A DNA stretch of 64,000 bases from Posidonia oceanica (taxonomy: Eukaryota; Streptophyta; Magnoliopsida; Alismatales; Posidoniaceae), in contig JAZBRS010000026.1 in assembly GCA_037176725.1 (NCBI GenBank), positions 106,499,501 to 106,563,500 on the forward strand, read 5' to 3'. Made by a program: the position numbers and the translations under genes. The notes under the pieces were generated by a model. It had not been told where the DNA came from. It searched no databases and saw only the letters and a program-made list of their open reading frames with translations. Positions 36,630 to 48,209 of the stretch are shown in pieces. Numbering within the stretch: position 1 is the first letter of the stretch; every line of letters starts with the position of its first letter.

Positions 36630-36918
36630 AAATAAATAAATAATTATCATAACCATGAAGTTTATCTGTAGCTAATCTCGAGGTTACTTTATAATATTTA
36701 AGTAAAAATAACTTTTCATTAAGATAAAAATTTTGACCACGAATATTTCATAGTTAGTCACAACATGTGATCGTGACTAGATAATATCGTGACTAGTTAA
36801 AACTTTTATATCCGTGGCTATTATTGTGACTATTTTGTAACTAAACATATCAATTAGCCACAGCTTTACTGCCTATGGCCAAAATCGGTGGCTAAAGCTA
36901 TATTTTCTTGTAGTGCCT

Positions 36919-37002
36919 ACATAGACACACTTATTTGAGTAGTAACATAAGAATCTATCCACTAGATGTGTCTAGATACAGAAGCTATATTGACCTCAGA
37001 AC
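36919..37002 (-). pseudogene. Copia protease active-site region
   Basis: Minus strand reads a VLRSI-type start, then WIDSYVTT where copia proteases have D-S-G: the Gly is replaced by Tyr. Several other stops are present. The CACTA element sits directly downstream, the solo LTR directly upstream. Confidence 0.75.
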
Positions 37003-37007
37003 AAACC

Positions 37008-40000
37008 TGTAACATCCAGGTTTTCTAGAATTAATGGATAAGCTTGGTGCAAGGAAATCTGACATATTTTTGGCAGTAGTTTGGGAGATTTGCAGTTTGT
37101 GAGGAAGAAGAGGGGTTTTGTGTAATTTTCGCGCAAAAAGTTTATTAAAGAATGCAGATTGTGCCACAGCCATGCACCGCCATTTCCTTTCCGCATTTTC
37201 AGACGACTGTCGGGCAACTAAGATAGAGCAGCGGCGGAGCTTCTGGAGGCTTCTTCCTCCACCTTCACTGAGTCTTCTTCCTCCTTCCCTTCCATCTATG
37301 AGTGTGTGAGAGAGTGAGAGGCAGAGAAGAGAGTGTGCCGTGGTATCGAAGCTCTGCACCGGAGGGCATCCCCTGTCCAATGAGTGTTCGACCGTCCTGA
37401 GGAGGTGGTATCGTCGACGAGCTCCTTCCCTGTGATCGAGCGCTGGTGAAGGTGAGTCGAGCTTCACAGTGTTGAGTTGGGTTCATTTCCTCCTCCGCGT
37501 GGTTTAACTTTGCTCAGTGGGTTGCCGTGAGGTGGGGGCAGCAGTCCCGAGCTTGAGTGGTCTTCAGCCTTCTTCCAGTGGTTGAGCAAGCTCGTGGAAG
37601 GGTCGTGTGGGGCTTTGGATCGAAGGGGATCGCCGGAGGGTGAGTTGGGTCGTCAACGATGAAGGAAGTGCTGTGCGTCTGCTTTAAGTTACACACTCCC
37701 TTCTTAGCTTTCAATTTGCTTAGAAATGATGCAAATGTGTAGATTAGTATGTTGTGGATGCATGGTAGAGATTTCATGATTTTAGGGGATTTATTGTGGA
37801 TTTTATGGGAATTATTGGATGGTGGGTTACTGTGTTGGAGTTTTTGGCCGAATGACCTCTTGTGCTTTGGATTTTCATAACTTGATCTATGGTTATCGGA
37901 ATGCTTTGATTTTTGTCTTATATGGTAGATGACTTGGATATCTACGTTTTAGATATTTTTGGGCTATTTGTAGGTGTGTGTCCTGAGACCGGTTCAAGTT
38001 CCCAAACTAGGTGATTTTTTTGGATTCCTGTGATCTGTCTGATAAACCGGAATTTCTTTATTGTTGCACATACTGGCTCCTCGTAAACCCTCTGCGTTTT
38101 TCCAGGAGGCTTTGGCGCCTGATGGGTGCCAGTGGGCACCCCTGGGGCGCCCAACCCTCTTGGTTTGGCCTGGTTTAGGGCCAAGTCGGATTCTATGATG
38201 CTTTCCCTATTCTAGTTAAGGCTTAAAATCTAATTTTTGATTTTATGGAGAATTTTGTGGATTTAAAATGAATCATTGTCCTTTAAGAGATTGGTATTTC
38301 ATAAAATACATTACGCCAAGATGAGGATTAAGCCAATCATGAGGGATGAGTTAGGATTGCCTAAAATGGATTAGCAAGACCCCACTTGATCTAGGGTTGG
38401 AAATTAAAAGACTAAATAACCTAGAAATGCTAATGTTTTCCCTAATTGGTATAGACAGACATTAAGGAACATGTTAAACTTAGAATTAGATCTTGGCATC
38501 AGGATATGGTTTCTGGGTGTAATTTGTGTGGTGTTCAGTTTCATAAGTTCATTGGAACTTCGGGATCAGTGCTTTGCTTTTGGTGGGTGTCTCCTAGGTA
38601 AATGGTATGCCTAGAAGGATGTTGTTTCTCTGTTTGTCGTGTTTTGAAATGTGGTTCTGGACTCAACAGCGGAGCTGTCAAGGCTGTGTTTTGAACTGTG
38701 CTTTCAACTCGTGGTTTTGTGCTGTGTTTGGTGCTGTGTTTTTAAGGTATTTTGAGTTGTTATTTAAGGATTTCGAAATGATTTTCGAAAAGAGTTTTGA
38801 AAAGAAAATGCATGGGTTTGGAAAAGATTTTTGAAAGAGTTTTCCGGTCTTTTCTGTGTGTGGCGGACCAAGATACTGAAGGAGTGTGTCAACGGGATCA
38901 GGGGATGTGACGACATTCCTAGTTGGTCAGGCGCGTTGCCTAGGTTGAGGTCCTGAGACCAAGAAGCTGAGGTAAGTGTTCGTCGGATCTTGGAGGTATG
39001 ATACTCCTTAATTGTTATTCACGAGACCGAGGCTGAGGTCCGCGGGTTGGGGGTACCGATTGGACTTGGAGGTATGACACTCTGCTTGTTCCGAGTGTTG
39101 AGGACCCAGGATACTGATTATACATAGTGTATCGTGGCAGCGAACACAGAGGATATGAGACCTCTGAGTAGCTGGACGTGATACCCTAGTTAGTATAGGT
39201 ACCGAGACTGCTTGGTATGCTGAGCCTGGGGGTGAGGAGCCCCAGGGGTTTGGAGCACTGAGTCAGGACGCTTAGGCGTACCTTGTGGTGTCTTGCTGAG
39301 AGACAGGATTGGCCTTCCAGTGTGTGGTTGGCTCTTTGAGGCTTGTTGGCTAGGACCATTTACTCCTCCACAGGATAGTGGACCGTGGCAGTGCAGGGAT
39401 ACCGTGGTAATGCCTCAGTGGACTACTTGTGGCTAGGTGTCATCACTTGGGCCCGAGTGACGACCTTTTGTTTGTATATGTGGTTGTTTGTTGCCTATGG
39501 CCGCGCCTGTGAGACGTAGGTCTTGTGCTAGTGAGGCGCATTGGTTTGGCTGAGCGGTGTCTCAACGCTGGCTTTGTGTTTTGGTGTTTGTTGTGTTATT
39601 GTGTATGTTCTGAATGCTATTGTGGGTATTTAGACATGGTTGGTTGTCTAATCCGCACTAGGAGTGTGATGGACCAGACCGTGAGTTTTGAGGCTTGATT
39701 TGGCTAGTGTGGCCATTTCAAGTGTGCATAAAGATTTTGGAAAGAACATGCATATGGTTTTGAAAGGAAAAGAGAAAAGATGATTTCAAATGCATGTTTT
39801 TAGTGGTTTGCTTTGTTTGGGCAGTGATGTAAGCCCTACTGTGGCATCCAGGAGAGATACATATGTTTGTTTGCTTGTGGCGTGGTTACGCCTGTTTCCT
39901 CGACGTTGTCTGTCTAGTTAGGGTGTTTGCTGGGTGACCTATTGAGTGGTCACTCACATGTGCTTTGTTTCTGTTTTTGGCAGATGCAAGATAGGAGTTG

Positions 40001-40195
40001 GAGTTGCTAGTGCATATAGGAAAGGAGTCACACTGCTACACATCAAGGGTTCTGGGTAAGTAAGTTATTTAAGTTTATTTTATTTCTGCTCTATAGTAAT
40101 TGTGAGAATTTAGTTTTATAGTTCATGAATGCTAAGAAGATAAAAAAAATAAAAATATAGTTAGGTTGAGAGGTAACGACGTTGGGGTCGTTACA
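37008..40195. mobile_element. Solo LTR (3188 bp) inside the copia element
   Basis: TGTAACATCCAGG ... GGGTCGTTACA with the 5-bp duplication AAACC at 37003-37007 and 40196-40200. The TGTAAC start and GTTACA end resemble LTRs of the Del/Tekay gypsy group. The copia frame resumes across it: the text from the zinc knuckle side joins the protease side at the duplicated AAACC. It contains no coding domain; the open frames at 36985-37777 are GC-rich and unsupported. Confidence 0.92.
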
Positions 40196-40200
40196 AAACC

Positions 40201-41009
40201 AAAGTAAAAGATGTATCTTTCTTAGCACGTCAAGCGTGATACTTGGTACAGTCAACCTTTTTGTGCTCACCCTTGTTGCAAATGTGGTAGGTAAACTCAT
40301 TCTACTTCTATTGCTTCTTGAGTGGAGCACCTGCAGCTTCATTGGACTTTAGCTTTCTTTTGCCTTTATCCTTAGAAATGGAAGTTAAATGAGCACTCTC
40401 TGTCTTGTCTTGCTAGTCTCTCTTCTTCTTGCACACAATGCGAAAATGAGTTCATTAAGAGTCCATTTCTCTTTCTAGCAATTATAACTGACCTTGAATT
40501 GACTGAATTGTGCATAAAGAGAGATTAAAACCAAACGCACGAGCAAGTCTTCCAACAACTTTAACTTAACTATCTTATGTTTTGAAGCAATGTGAGACAT
40601 TTTCAAAATGTACTCCCTTATGTTTTCCTTTGCTTTATACCTTATAGAAACCAAAATTTGCCAAAAACGTACTAATTTCTGTCTTTTCATTATTGGCAAA
40701 TCATTTCTCAAAGTCATTGAGAAACTCTCTGGCATTTGTCTCTTTGGACATTGTGTCCTTGAAGGTTTCTAGAATGACGTGCCTCATGATTATCAGACTT
40801 AGTCGATTAGAACGTTCCCATTTTTCAGAGGTTTTCTTGTTCTCAGCAGAACTGATGGACTCAAAAGAAGGGGGTTGTTCCATCCTGAAAGCTAAGTCAA
40901 GATCCATGCACCCGAGAACAATCGTAACGTTCTCCTTCCAGTACTTAAAATTTATGTCGTTAAGCATGAGAATTGAATTAATGTTAGCAGATATCGAAGC
41001 AGATGCATT
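40201..41009 (-). pseudogene. Copia gag, with zinc knuckle, broken
   Basis: Reads ASISANINSILMLNDINFKY, WKENVTIVLGCMDLDLAF, then after a frameshift near 40710 LVSIRYKAKENIREYILKMS and LEDLLVRLVLISLYAQFSQF, the standard copia Gag order. The initiator Met before NASAS is lost. Near 40300-40255 the zinc knuckle reads YHICNKGEHKKVDC, with the first Cys of CX2CX4HX4C replaced by Tyr. Confidence 0.88.
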
Positions 41010-42070
41010 AACTGAGAAAATAATAAATAAATAAACAAGAACCAAAAGAATAGTAAGTCCAATGACAACTCCCTTAATATTTGACAATAGATAAACAAAT
41101 GAATAAATTCAACTTACAGTGGGACTCATCTCAAGATACGTAGCACAACATTTAACTTTTGGGCAGAAATGTCAACTTGAAAGTGGTATTCTTTATGTAG
41201 TAATCAAATACTGATAATAAGTCTTGTCAAGTAACAAACTTTCCTTTGGGTCAACTAATTACCTACATGTAACAACCATATAATTGTCACATATTTATTA
41301 CCATAGACGTGTTTAGTATCTGGCCAAATAGTAAACTTACTTTGGTTGATTACTATCCGCGTGAATTTCAAACACACAAACATCTTTTTATTTCGAATAG
41401 ACTAATCTAGACAAGAGATCCTACTTTGGTAGGGTATTGCTTCAATTAATCTAATCTTAGAATAGAAAACAATCTATATTTTATCATCAATAATGAATTT
41501 ATTTTATTCTACATATCATGGACTAACATTCAATGTATGCTGCCTATCATTTACAAAAAAAAAAACATTCAATGTATACCAAAACAATCACTAAATAAAA
41601 CCAACAATGACATGTATAAAATAGAAACACATTTTCACGCATAAATCAAATTTACCAATGTTTTACGCGTAAATGCTTTCATGCATAAATCAATTTTCAC
41701 AACGTTTACACGTGAAATTGCATGATTGAGGGAATTTATACTCGTCAAGTGCCATAGGAGTTTTATTTTGACCGTTCCATCGTTGCATGACAATCTCCAA
41801 TACATGGCTATTGTACGTGGAAAAAAAATACACGTGTGAAATTTACACGTGACGCGTGAAATTTACGTGTTTCACGTGTAATTTCCACGTGTTTTAAACT
41901 TTTTAAATTTTTAACCCAACAGAATTTTTCTCGATTTTGATAAATAAAATCATGATTTTTAGATTGTTTCAATTATTCATGCTTGAAACAATATAAGAAA
42001 ACAATAATCCATCAATATTCAACATGTTTGGGATTAAAAATACAAAATTTCATGATGAGATAACATGATT
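41010..42070 (-). other. Leader of the copia element, with ACGTG repeats
   Basis: About 1 kb of AT-rich sequence between the primer binding site and gag. At 41815-41895 there are five to six close copies of a CACGTGTAAATTT-type word (CACGTG or ACGTGT cores), listed under findings. No coding sequence recognised. Confidence 0.6.
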
Positions 42071-42082
42071 GTTTCGATACCA
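42071..42082 (-). other. Primer binding site of the copia element
   Basis: Minus-strand TGGTATCGAAAC two bases after the 5' LTR end. Most plant copia elements have TGGTATCAGAGC, complementary to initiator methionine tRNA; the copy here differs at three positions near its end. Confidence 0.7.
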
Positions 42083-42084
42083 CT

Positions 42085-42553
42085 TGTTATAAAATTAGGT
42101 ACACAATATCTGAATTTTCTATAATAAAATTTTATTTTCCAAGACTGAAAAACATAGTATATACGAAAACATACCTGAATTCATATTGAAAACTGGAGAA
42201 ATTGCTTAATCACATGGACGGGAGCCGACTTTCTAAACCACCACACACCTCTATCTTCTTTGTCTTTTTCAAGATGGAATGTGAGAGAGGAGGGACAAAA
42301 GATATGGGGTTTAGGGCCAGACTATGACCCTTATTTATAGAACTCTATAATTTTATATATTTCCAATTCAACCCATTAATAAATAGAAATATGCCCAAAT
42401 GATCTCTACACATTAAATCCACACAACTTAAGATGTTAATAGGCTCAACCCAAAACCAAATAGATCACTTTTAATGAGCCTAATCACAAAATAACCTACA
42501 ATACTTTAATTGGTTTTATATTAGCTCACATTTAATTGAATTTTATCCCAACA
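42085..42553 (-). repeat. 5' LTR of the copia element
   Basis: 469 bp, homologous to 24861-25321. On the minus strand it starts TGTTGGGATAAAATT and ends ...TTTTATAACA, next to the primer binding site. Confidence 0.9.
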
Positions 42554-43499
42554 CCTACAACCAACTTATTTTTTAAGAATAAATAAATAAAGAAAAAAAA
42601 TAAATATATAGGCATCTTATTTTTTAAGAATAAATAAATAAAGAAAAAAAATAACTATATAGATGTATTTATTAGATATCTATAAATACATGGTGAAATT
42701 TTCATTTAAATCAAATAACCATTAATCCTTGATCTAAAGGTCTTAAAATTCAATACGGTTTGTTAAATTTTAACTATTAAATTTTAAATTAAAAATTAAC
42801 AGTGAATATAACTCAAATTAGGATGAAATTTTAACACATAGTAGATTATCTTATAGATTAACAAACCATATAATTAGAATTTATTTTTAAAAACAAAAAA
42901 ATTCTAAAAAAATAAACAAGAGTCTTTTGGATTTTTTTGCCTAAATACCCTCGTTAAAAGTCGTATTGTCGTCAATATCCTCATTACACAAAAAATTGCC
43001 TGTATACATTTAATAATTCGAAAATCTTACCTATATGCACCCACCGTCAATTGCTGTCTAAGTTCGTTGAGTCTTCGTACCTAACCATACTTAACTCATA
43101 CGAAAAGACTAACTTGCCCTTTATCTAAAAGAAACCTCACTAGTCTTCCAATCGACTTGCGCTGGTCCCCCGATTCACTTGTGCTGTGGTCCCCCGATTC
43201 GCTTGGAAATGCTGGATGCTGTCGCTGATTGCTGTTGCTATCGAGTGTTGTTGGGTGATCATCACCGTTGAGAGCAACAAGATCGGGGGTGATCAGGGCT
43301 TGTGGAACCAAGGCATTAGTGGTGGAGCCAGATCATAGAGGACGGCCAACGATGAATTGCAAATCGAGGTTAGTTTTAGAATATTTTAGGAGTTTATTTG
43401 GAATCAACCCAATAGATTATTGCTTAGGGTGATTTTACTATTTAGGGTTTAGGATTGGGTTTGGGTTCTTCTCGGTTTCAATTAGGGTTTCTTCTGGAT
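42554..43499. other. Unassigned stretch
   Basis: Includes a ~58-bp direct repeat (AATAAATAAATAAAGAAAAA, around 42575-42660). No gene recognised. From about 43380 onward TTTAGGGTTT-type words appear. Confidence 0.45.
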
Positions 43500-43915
43500 T
43501 TTACTGTTTAGGGTTAGGGTTAGGGTTTTGATCGATTGTGTTTACAATCAACCTAATTAGGGTTTACATGTTCTGTTTATGAAATTAACATAGGGTTTTT
43601 TGTTCCTTAATCAATTTTTATTGATTTAACAGTTAGGATTAGGGTTTTGACCGATTGTGTTAACAATTGACCTAATTAGGGTTTACATGTTTTATTTATG
43701 AAATTAACATAGGGTTTTTGTTCCTTAATCAAGTTTTATTGATTTAACAGTTAGGGTAAGGGTTTTGATCAATTATGTTTACAATCGACCTAAGTGGGGT
43801 TTACATGTTTTGTTTATGAAATTAATATAGGGTTTTTTGTTCCTTAATCAAGTTTTATCGATTTAACAGTTAGGGTTAAGGTTTTGACTGATTGTGTTTA
43901 CAATCGACCTAATTA
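43500..43915. repeat. ~119-bp tandem repeat with telomere-like words
   Basis: About 3.5 units, each with TTTACAATCGACCTAATTAGG, GGGTTTACATG, GTTCCTTAATCAAGTTTTAT and a TTAGGGTTAGGGTTTT-like word at the joint. The plant telomere repeat is TTTAGGG; here it is only loosely present. Confidence 0.8.
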
Positions 43916-44926
43916 AAAAAAAACCATTCTCGCCCTTTCTTTCTCTCTCCTTGAGGAGAGAGAAACTCTCGCAATCGTGCACAGCACCGCCTGCGGCGCG
44001 GGAGTCCTTCCCGCCCATCCTCTGGGTGAGCATCCGTCCCTGCTCCGGGACTGTTGTCGGCCTCCGACCATGCTTGGCTGTCCTTGGTAGGGGTAGTGGG
44101 TCTTCTGCTTGCTTCCACCTCTTATTCGGGGCTAGATCTGTGCTCCTCAGAGCAGATTTGGCCTAGGGTCTTCCGTTCTGGCATCGTTTTTGGGGGTGCC
44201 ACAATGTCTATTATCCCCTCCATCACGGTTGGAAGCTTGGGTGTTCCTCTGTTGGAGCTTCGTCATGCCTCTACGCCCCCTGATGAATCCGCCTCCTCGG
44301 ACTTCCGCTCTGGGCGCAGTGGGCCTCCTCATGGGAGAGACCCGTTGATCTCCAGTAACTTCCTCTCAGACAAAGCCATAAAGGAGGCCTCGAAGATTAG
44401 GGCTTTAACGACCCAGATTCTTGGCAGCAATTTAAGCCATATATTTAATATGGAATTCTGATTCAGACGCGTTTTGCTACCACGTTTTGCTGGCACGGAA
44501 ATTCAGTATCTTGGACCTGAAACTGAATTGTCATTTAAGTGGATTTGATGGCAATTTGGGAGTTGCATCCCTCTTTTTCCTCCATGAGTTGTGACCTACA
44601 TAAAAAATAGAGAGAAAGAAAGAAGGAGAGATCAGGGGCGGAGGAGAGCAAGGAGGGGAGGAGGGTCGTTGCTTGCCAACTTCCCGCCGCCGTCTGTGCT
44701 GCTAGTCTCTTGCTGCTGTCGTCGTGCTCCCCGCCGTTGCCGCTACACGAGGAAGAAAGAAGAGGCGCAGGAAGGTGGAGAGCACGGGGTGAGGCAGGAG
44801 AGAGAGGAGGAAGAGGAGGTTGCCATTTTGCCACCGTCGAGCTCATCGCGTCGCCGTTCTCCCGCCGTTGTTGCCACTACCATGAAGGGAGAAGAGAGGA
44901 GAAGGAGGATCCTGTGCAGAACAGAG

Positions 44927-44969
<43 letters not shown>

Positions 44970-45975
44970 ACTATGTCTGTGGGGGAGGAAGAGGCCGCCA
45001 CTCGTCACCGTTCCCATCACCGAGCCGCCAACAACTGATTGCTGCCGCTGCTGCGCCGCCACCACAGTGTCGTCCTCAGGGAGCCGCTGCCACTATGCCG
45101 CGCGGGCGAGGGCCGATTGTCGCTGAATGGTACACACCCTACCGTCCCCTTTCTCCCTGTTATGTGTCGATCTTGTGGTTTGTGCTTGGCTCAAGATATC
45201 CTTGTTATGCCATGATTTTGTGGTTGTTGTTTGGCTCGTGAGATCTCTTGTTATGCCCTAATTTTGTGGTTGTTCGTGGCATATGAGATCCCCTATTATG
45301 CTTAAGATTTGTGGTTGTTCATGGTTCATTATCTTTCTCGGTGATGCTTGGATTTTGTGTCCATGTTTAGCCCGAGTTCCATTTTGGTTATGCCCTGGTT
45401 TTGCGTTTCCTAGTAGGACAATGCATGAGTAGGAGCGATTTTAATTGATTTTGAGACTTGGGATGGTTACAAGTAGTGGTATTGATGCCTTGAATTATGA
45501 TTGGACTCCTTATAATGAAAAGATTAAAGTGTAGGTTTGTTTCAAGAGGATCTTAGGAGGAAACAAGATTTAAATGACATAGAGAATACTAGGTTGTCCC
45601 TTTAACACCCCCCCTGATATGGAATATGAGCTATAGGCGAGCTAGGAAGTGTTCCTTGTAACTTAGTAATGTTCTCGTGTGGTGTGCACTGAAGTATCTA
45701 TTCAGTGGCACAGTCTGGTGTGTTGGGCACAAGTCAGGCTGTGTCTGACACTCCGAATTCAGAACTTAAGGTTCTAGGTTTGGTTTGTGATGGTGTTCGG
45801 TCTTGTGGTTAAATGGGACTTCAAGACCATTGTTTTCTTTTGTGCTGTTGTTTCTAGGTAAGTTTTATACTAGAAGGTGCTTTTGTTTCTCCATTTCCAT
45901 TTTTGGGTGTTTTTGCTTGGGTTGTTGTCGTGGGTCGAGCCTGACGCTCTAGAACTCAAACGCTTGGGTCAGCTC
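43916..45975. repeat. Decayed LTR-like sequence
   Basis: 45750-45920 is homologous to 38500-38670 inside the solo LTR (shared GGTAAATGNTATGCCTAGAAGG-like text and TTTGTTTCTCC), so this is probably a relative of the same Del/Tekay-type LTR. A start like TTTAACGACCCAG at 44404 is possible. A (GA)n tract lies at 44930-44970. Overlapping open frames at 44590-45241 are GC/GA-rich composition effects. Ends not fixed. Confidence 0.45.
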
Positions 45976-45982
45976 CGCCCCG

Positions 45983-46348
45983 ATGGATCCTTCCGATCCC
46001 ATCGGCGCAATCTCCTTTTCCTACTTTCCCTGGCTCGTCCGAGGGACGCTCGGAGATGCAGCAGTGGCGTCAACAACTAGCTCGATCACAGCACCATCTA
46101 GGTCAGCTTCTCCTCCAACCCTAGCAGCTCTAGTGCTCCCTACATTGCCACCAGTAGCTCCAGTGCTCCCTGCATTGCCACCAGCAGCTCCAGTGCTCCC
46201 TGCACTGCCATCCGCAGCTCTAGTGCTCCCTACACTACCATCAGCAGCTCCAGCAGCCCTAGTGCTCCCCGCACTGCCGACAGCAGACCCCGCCAATGGT
46301 GTCAGCAGCGTAGGAGCGGACCCAGCACCTCCCTCCCAAGGTTGCTGA
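45983..46348 (+). other. Open frame with 10-residue Pro/Ala/Leu repeats
   Basis: 121 codons starting MDPSDPIGAISF. Residues ~48-105 are about six copies of PAAPVLPALP-type decapeptide, encoded by 30-bp tandem repeats at ~46125-46285. It ends near a CTGACAG|GTAAGT donor-like site. It follows LTR-like sequence where a gag leader or start could lie, but there is no gag domain. I would not call a function; the repeat keeps other frames open too. Confidence 0.35.
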
Positions 46349-48209
46349 CAGGTAAGTCCCTCTTACTTCTCTTTTGATTTCTGCATTGTCTTTTCTTTTG
46401 GTTTTGTTTTGTTTTTGCATTTTCTCGCCTAGTCAGAAAATCAAAAAATAAATAAATAAACAACATAAAATCAACAAAACCTAAAAACATGCATTTCTTT
46501 CTTCTTCATGCATTCATCACACCGGACTGGCAGCCCTAACTGCTCGGCGATAGGTCCGTCAACTTATCATCTCTACACATATCTACCACTTCCTGCACAT
46601 ATTTGTTACCTCCTGCATGCGCATATCATTTCCTGCATCCTGGAAAACCAAAAAACACAAAAAAATAAAAACAACAAAAAACTACAAAAACATGTTTTCC
46701 CTTCTGCTGGTTTCCTCCTTTATGTTTTCCTAAAGCAAAAACCATAAAAATCACAAAACCAACAAAAATCCAAAAAACATGTGAAAAATCTACAAAACAC
46801 ATAAACATTTGCATAATCCCAAAAATCGGCTTTGGATGACCATCAAGCAGTGCCGAGAGGATGTCAAGCATCGACAATCTTAGACAGAACTCACCTGAGC
46901 AACGCCATCTCTTTGCATGTGGCCACAAAGTGAGATTGAGAGCAGAATAGAGCATCTTGCTGAGCTAAAAACTCACAGAAGCGAGATCCACCTTATCGAG
47001 GGAGTCTACCAGACATGGAGAGGACCAAAGTAGAGCAGAAAATAACCAGAGGCTGCAAGTACACAAAGCAGAGGGTGAGGGTGCACGCCCACCAGCCAAA
47101 CTCTTAACACCTCACTTAGGACCGCTACCCAAGAGGGTGAAGTCATGCATATCAAAAAGAATAGAGATCATGTGAGCAAAAAAAAGATAACAAGATATGC
47201 ATGCTAGGCATAAAAGAAAAATGAAGAAAGAAGTTGAAGAAAGAAGACGCCCATGAGAGGAGTGACTCGGACAAACATCGAAGCCTCCTCAACTTTCAAC
47301 TCCAAGCACTACAATGCCAACTGCACGAGATACATCGTTAGGAGGACATCGTCCCACCCTCCGAGCGCAGTAGCACGCTCTAACCCCTTGTGCAAACAAC
47401 AACTACCACCTTGGTAGGCTAGATGCAACTCTAGTCACTCAAGAGGGGAAAAGAAAAATCAACCAGAGAGCGTTAAAAGCGGTAGTTGGTCCCCGAGGAT
47501 TTAAGACGGAGGCTATGAAGCTATATCCAACGCTTCTGCTACTCGCATGCAGCCAAAGGCTATACTCTGCAAAGCTGAGGCTTCATCCCGAACTAAGAGT
47601 GAGAATGAGAGCCACCGACCACAACTTGGCATGGCGTTGCGCGAGGATCGAGAATCCCCTAAGTCAGAAAATGCAGAAGCATCCTCTTGGCATCAGCTGC
47701 TTTGAATTCTAAAGTCACAAAAACATACATGCATAATAAGCTATCTTCCCCTTCTTATGTTTTCGAAAATCGGAGTCAAGGACGAGCACTTTTTGCCTAA
47801 CCTCACTCAGAGGCTCCGCACATTTTCAAAGTTTTGGCCGCCCACCGCGTTGGGCAGGTCCTTGATGACCGGCATGCCCCTTGTCTGCCACCCTATGGCG
47901 TTGCATCGCATGCCCGCTCTGAGACCATTGCACACCTACCACGATGGCCCCCCGCATTTTCCTCTATCCGGGCTGGCAACCCTTACTGCCCGGTTGACGC
48001 CCGTCAAAATGTCTATTCAGGCTGGCAGCCTTAACGGCTCAGCGATAGGTCTGTCAACTTATCATCGGGCTAATTGCTCCAACTATCCGGCGATAGGTCC
48101 GTTAACTTATCATCCATCCATCCATCCTTCGCATTCTGACACCAGGGCGTCTCGACTATCCCCTGGTATCATTCCTGATACCAGGGGCATCATTTTTTTG
48201 CTGCCCTAT
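46349..48209 (+). mobile_element. Gypsy element B, 3' non-coding region, left part
   Basis: Carries GGACTGGCAGCCCTAACTGC followed by CGATAGGTCCGTCAACTTATC-type hairpins (46549, 48044, 48092) and GATACCAGGGGCATC words, all shared with element A and with 53941-55561. No gag or pol. Sequence runs into solo LTR C at 48210 and resumes at 53941. Open frames here are not supported. Confidence 0.6.

Larger units (their letters stand above)
28984..36915. mobile_element. CACTA transposon (7932 bp) carrying host gene pieces
   Basis: Ends CATTACAAGAAAATAGGACT and, on the other strand, CACTACAAGAAAATATAGCT, the CACTA-type terminal repeat; the left end has CACTA changed to CATTA. The 3-bp duplication CCT lies at 28981-28983 and 36916-36918. 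Subterminal repeats of GTGGCTAA, in both orientations, occupy about 28990-29345 and 36660-36905, as expected for this superfamily. I find no convincing transposase; a short minus-strand frame at 29700-29600 (acidic, after a possible splice acceptor) may be a remnant. Cargo: a 1.8-kb inverted-repeat element, pieces of three host genes, two MITE copies and a 1.1-kb element. Confidence 0.93.
24861..42553 (-). mobile_element. Ty1/copia retrotransposon, nested-in, 17.7 kb total
   Basis: LTRs at 24861-25321 and 42085-42553, with flanks CCTAA (24856-24860) and CCTAC (42554-42558), four of five bases equal. On the minus strand the order is 5' LTR, primer binding site, leader, gag, zinc knuckle, [solo LTR], protease, [CACTA element], integrase, reverse transcriptase, RNase H, polypurine tract, 3' LTR, the order of copia elements. 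Without the two insertions it is about 6.6 kb including a long leader. Every reading frame is broken. Confidence 0.92.

Noticed and set aside
44590..45241. 216-codon frame rich in Arg and Glu
   Set aside because: Driven by GA repeats including a (GA)n microsatellite; no domain, overlapping frames on both strands.
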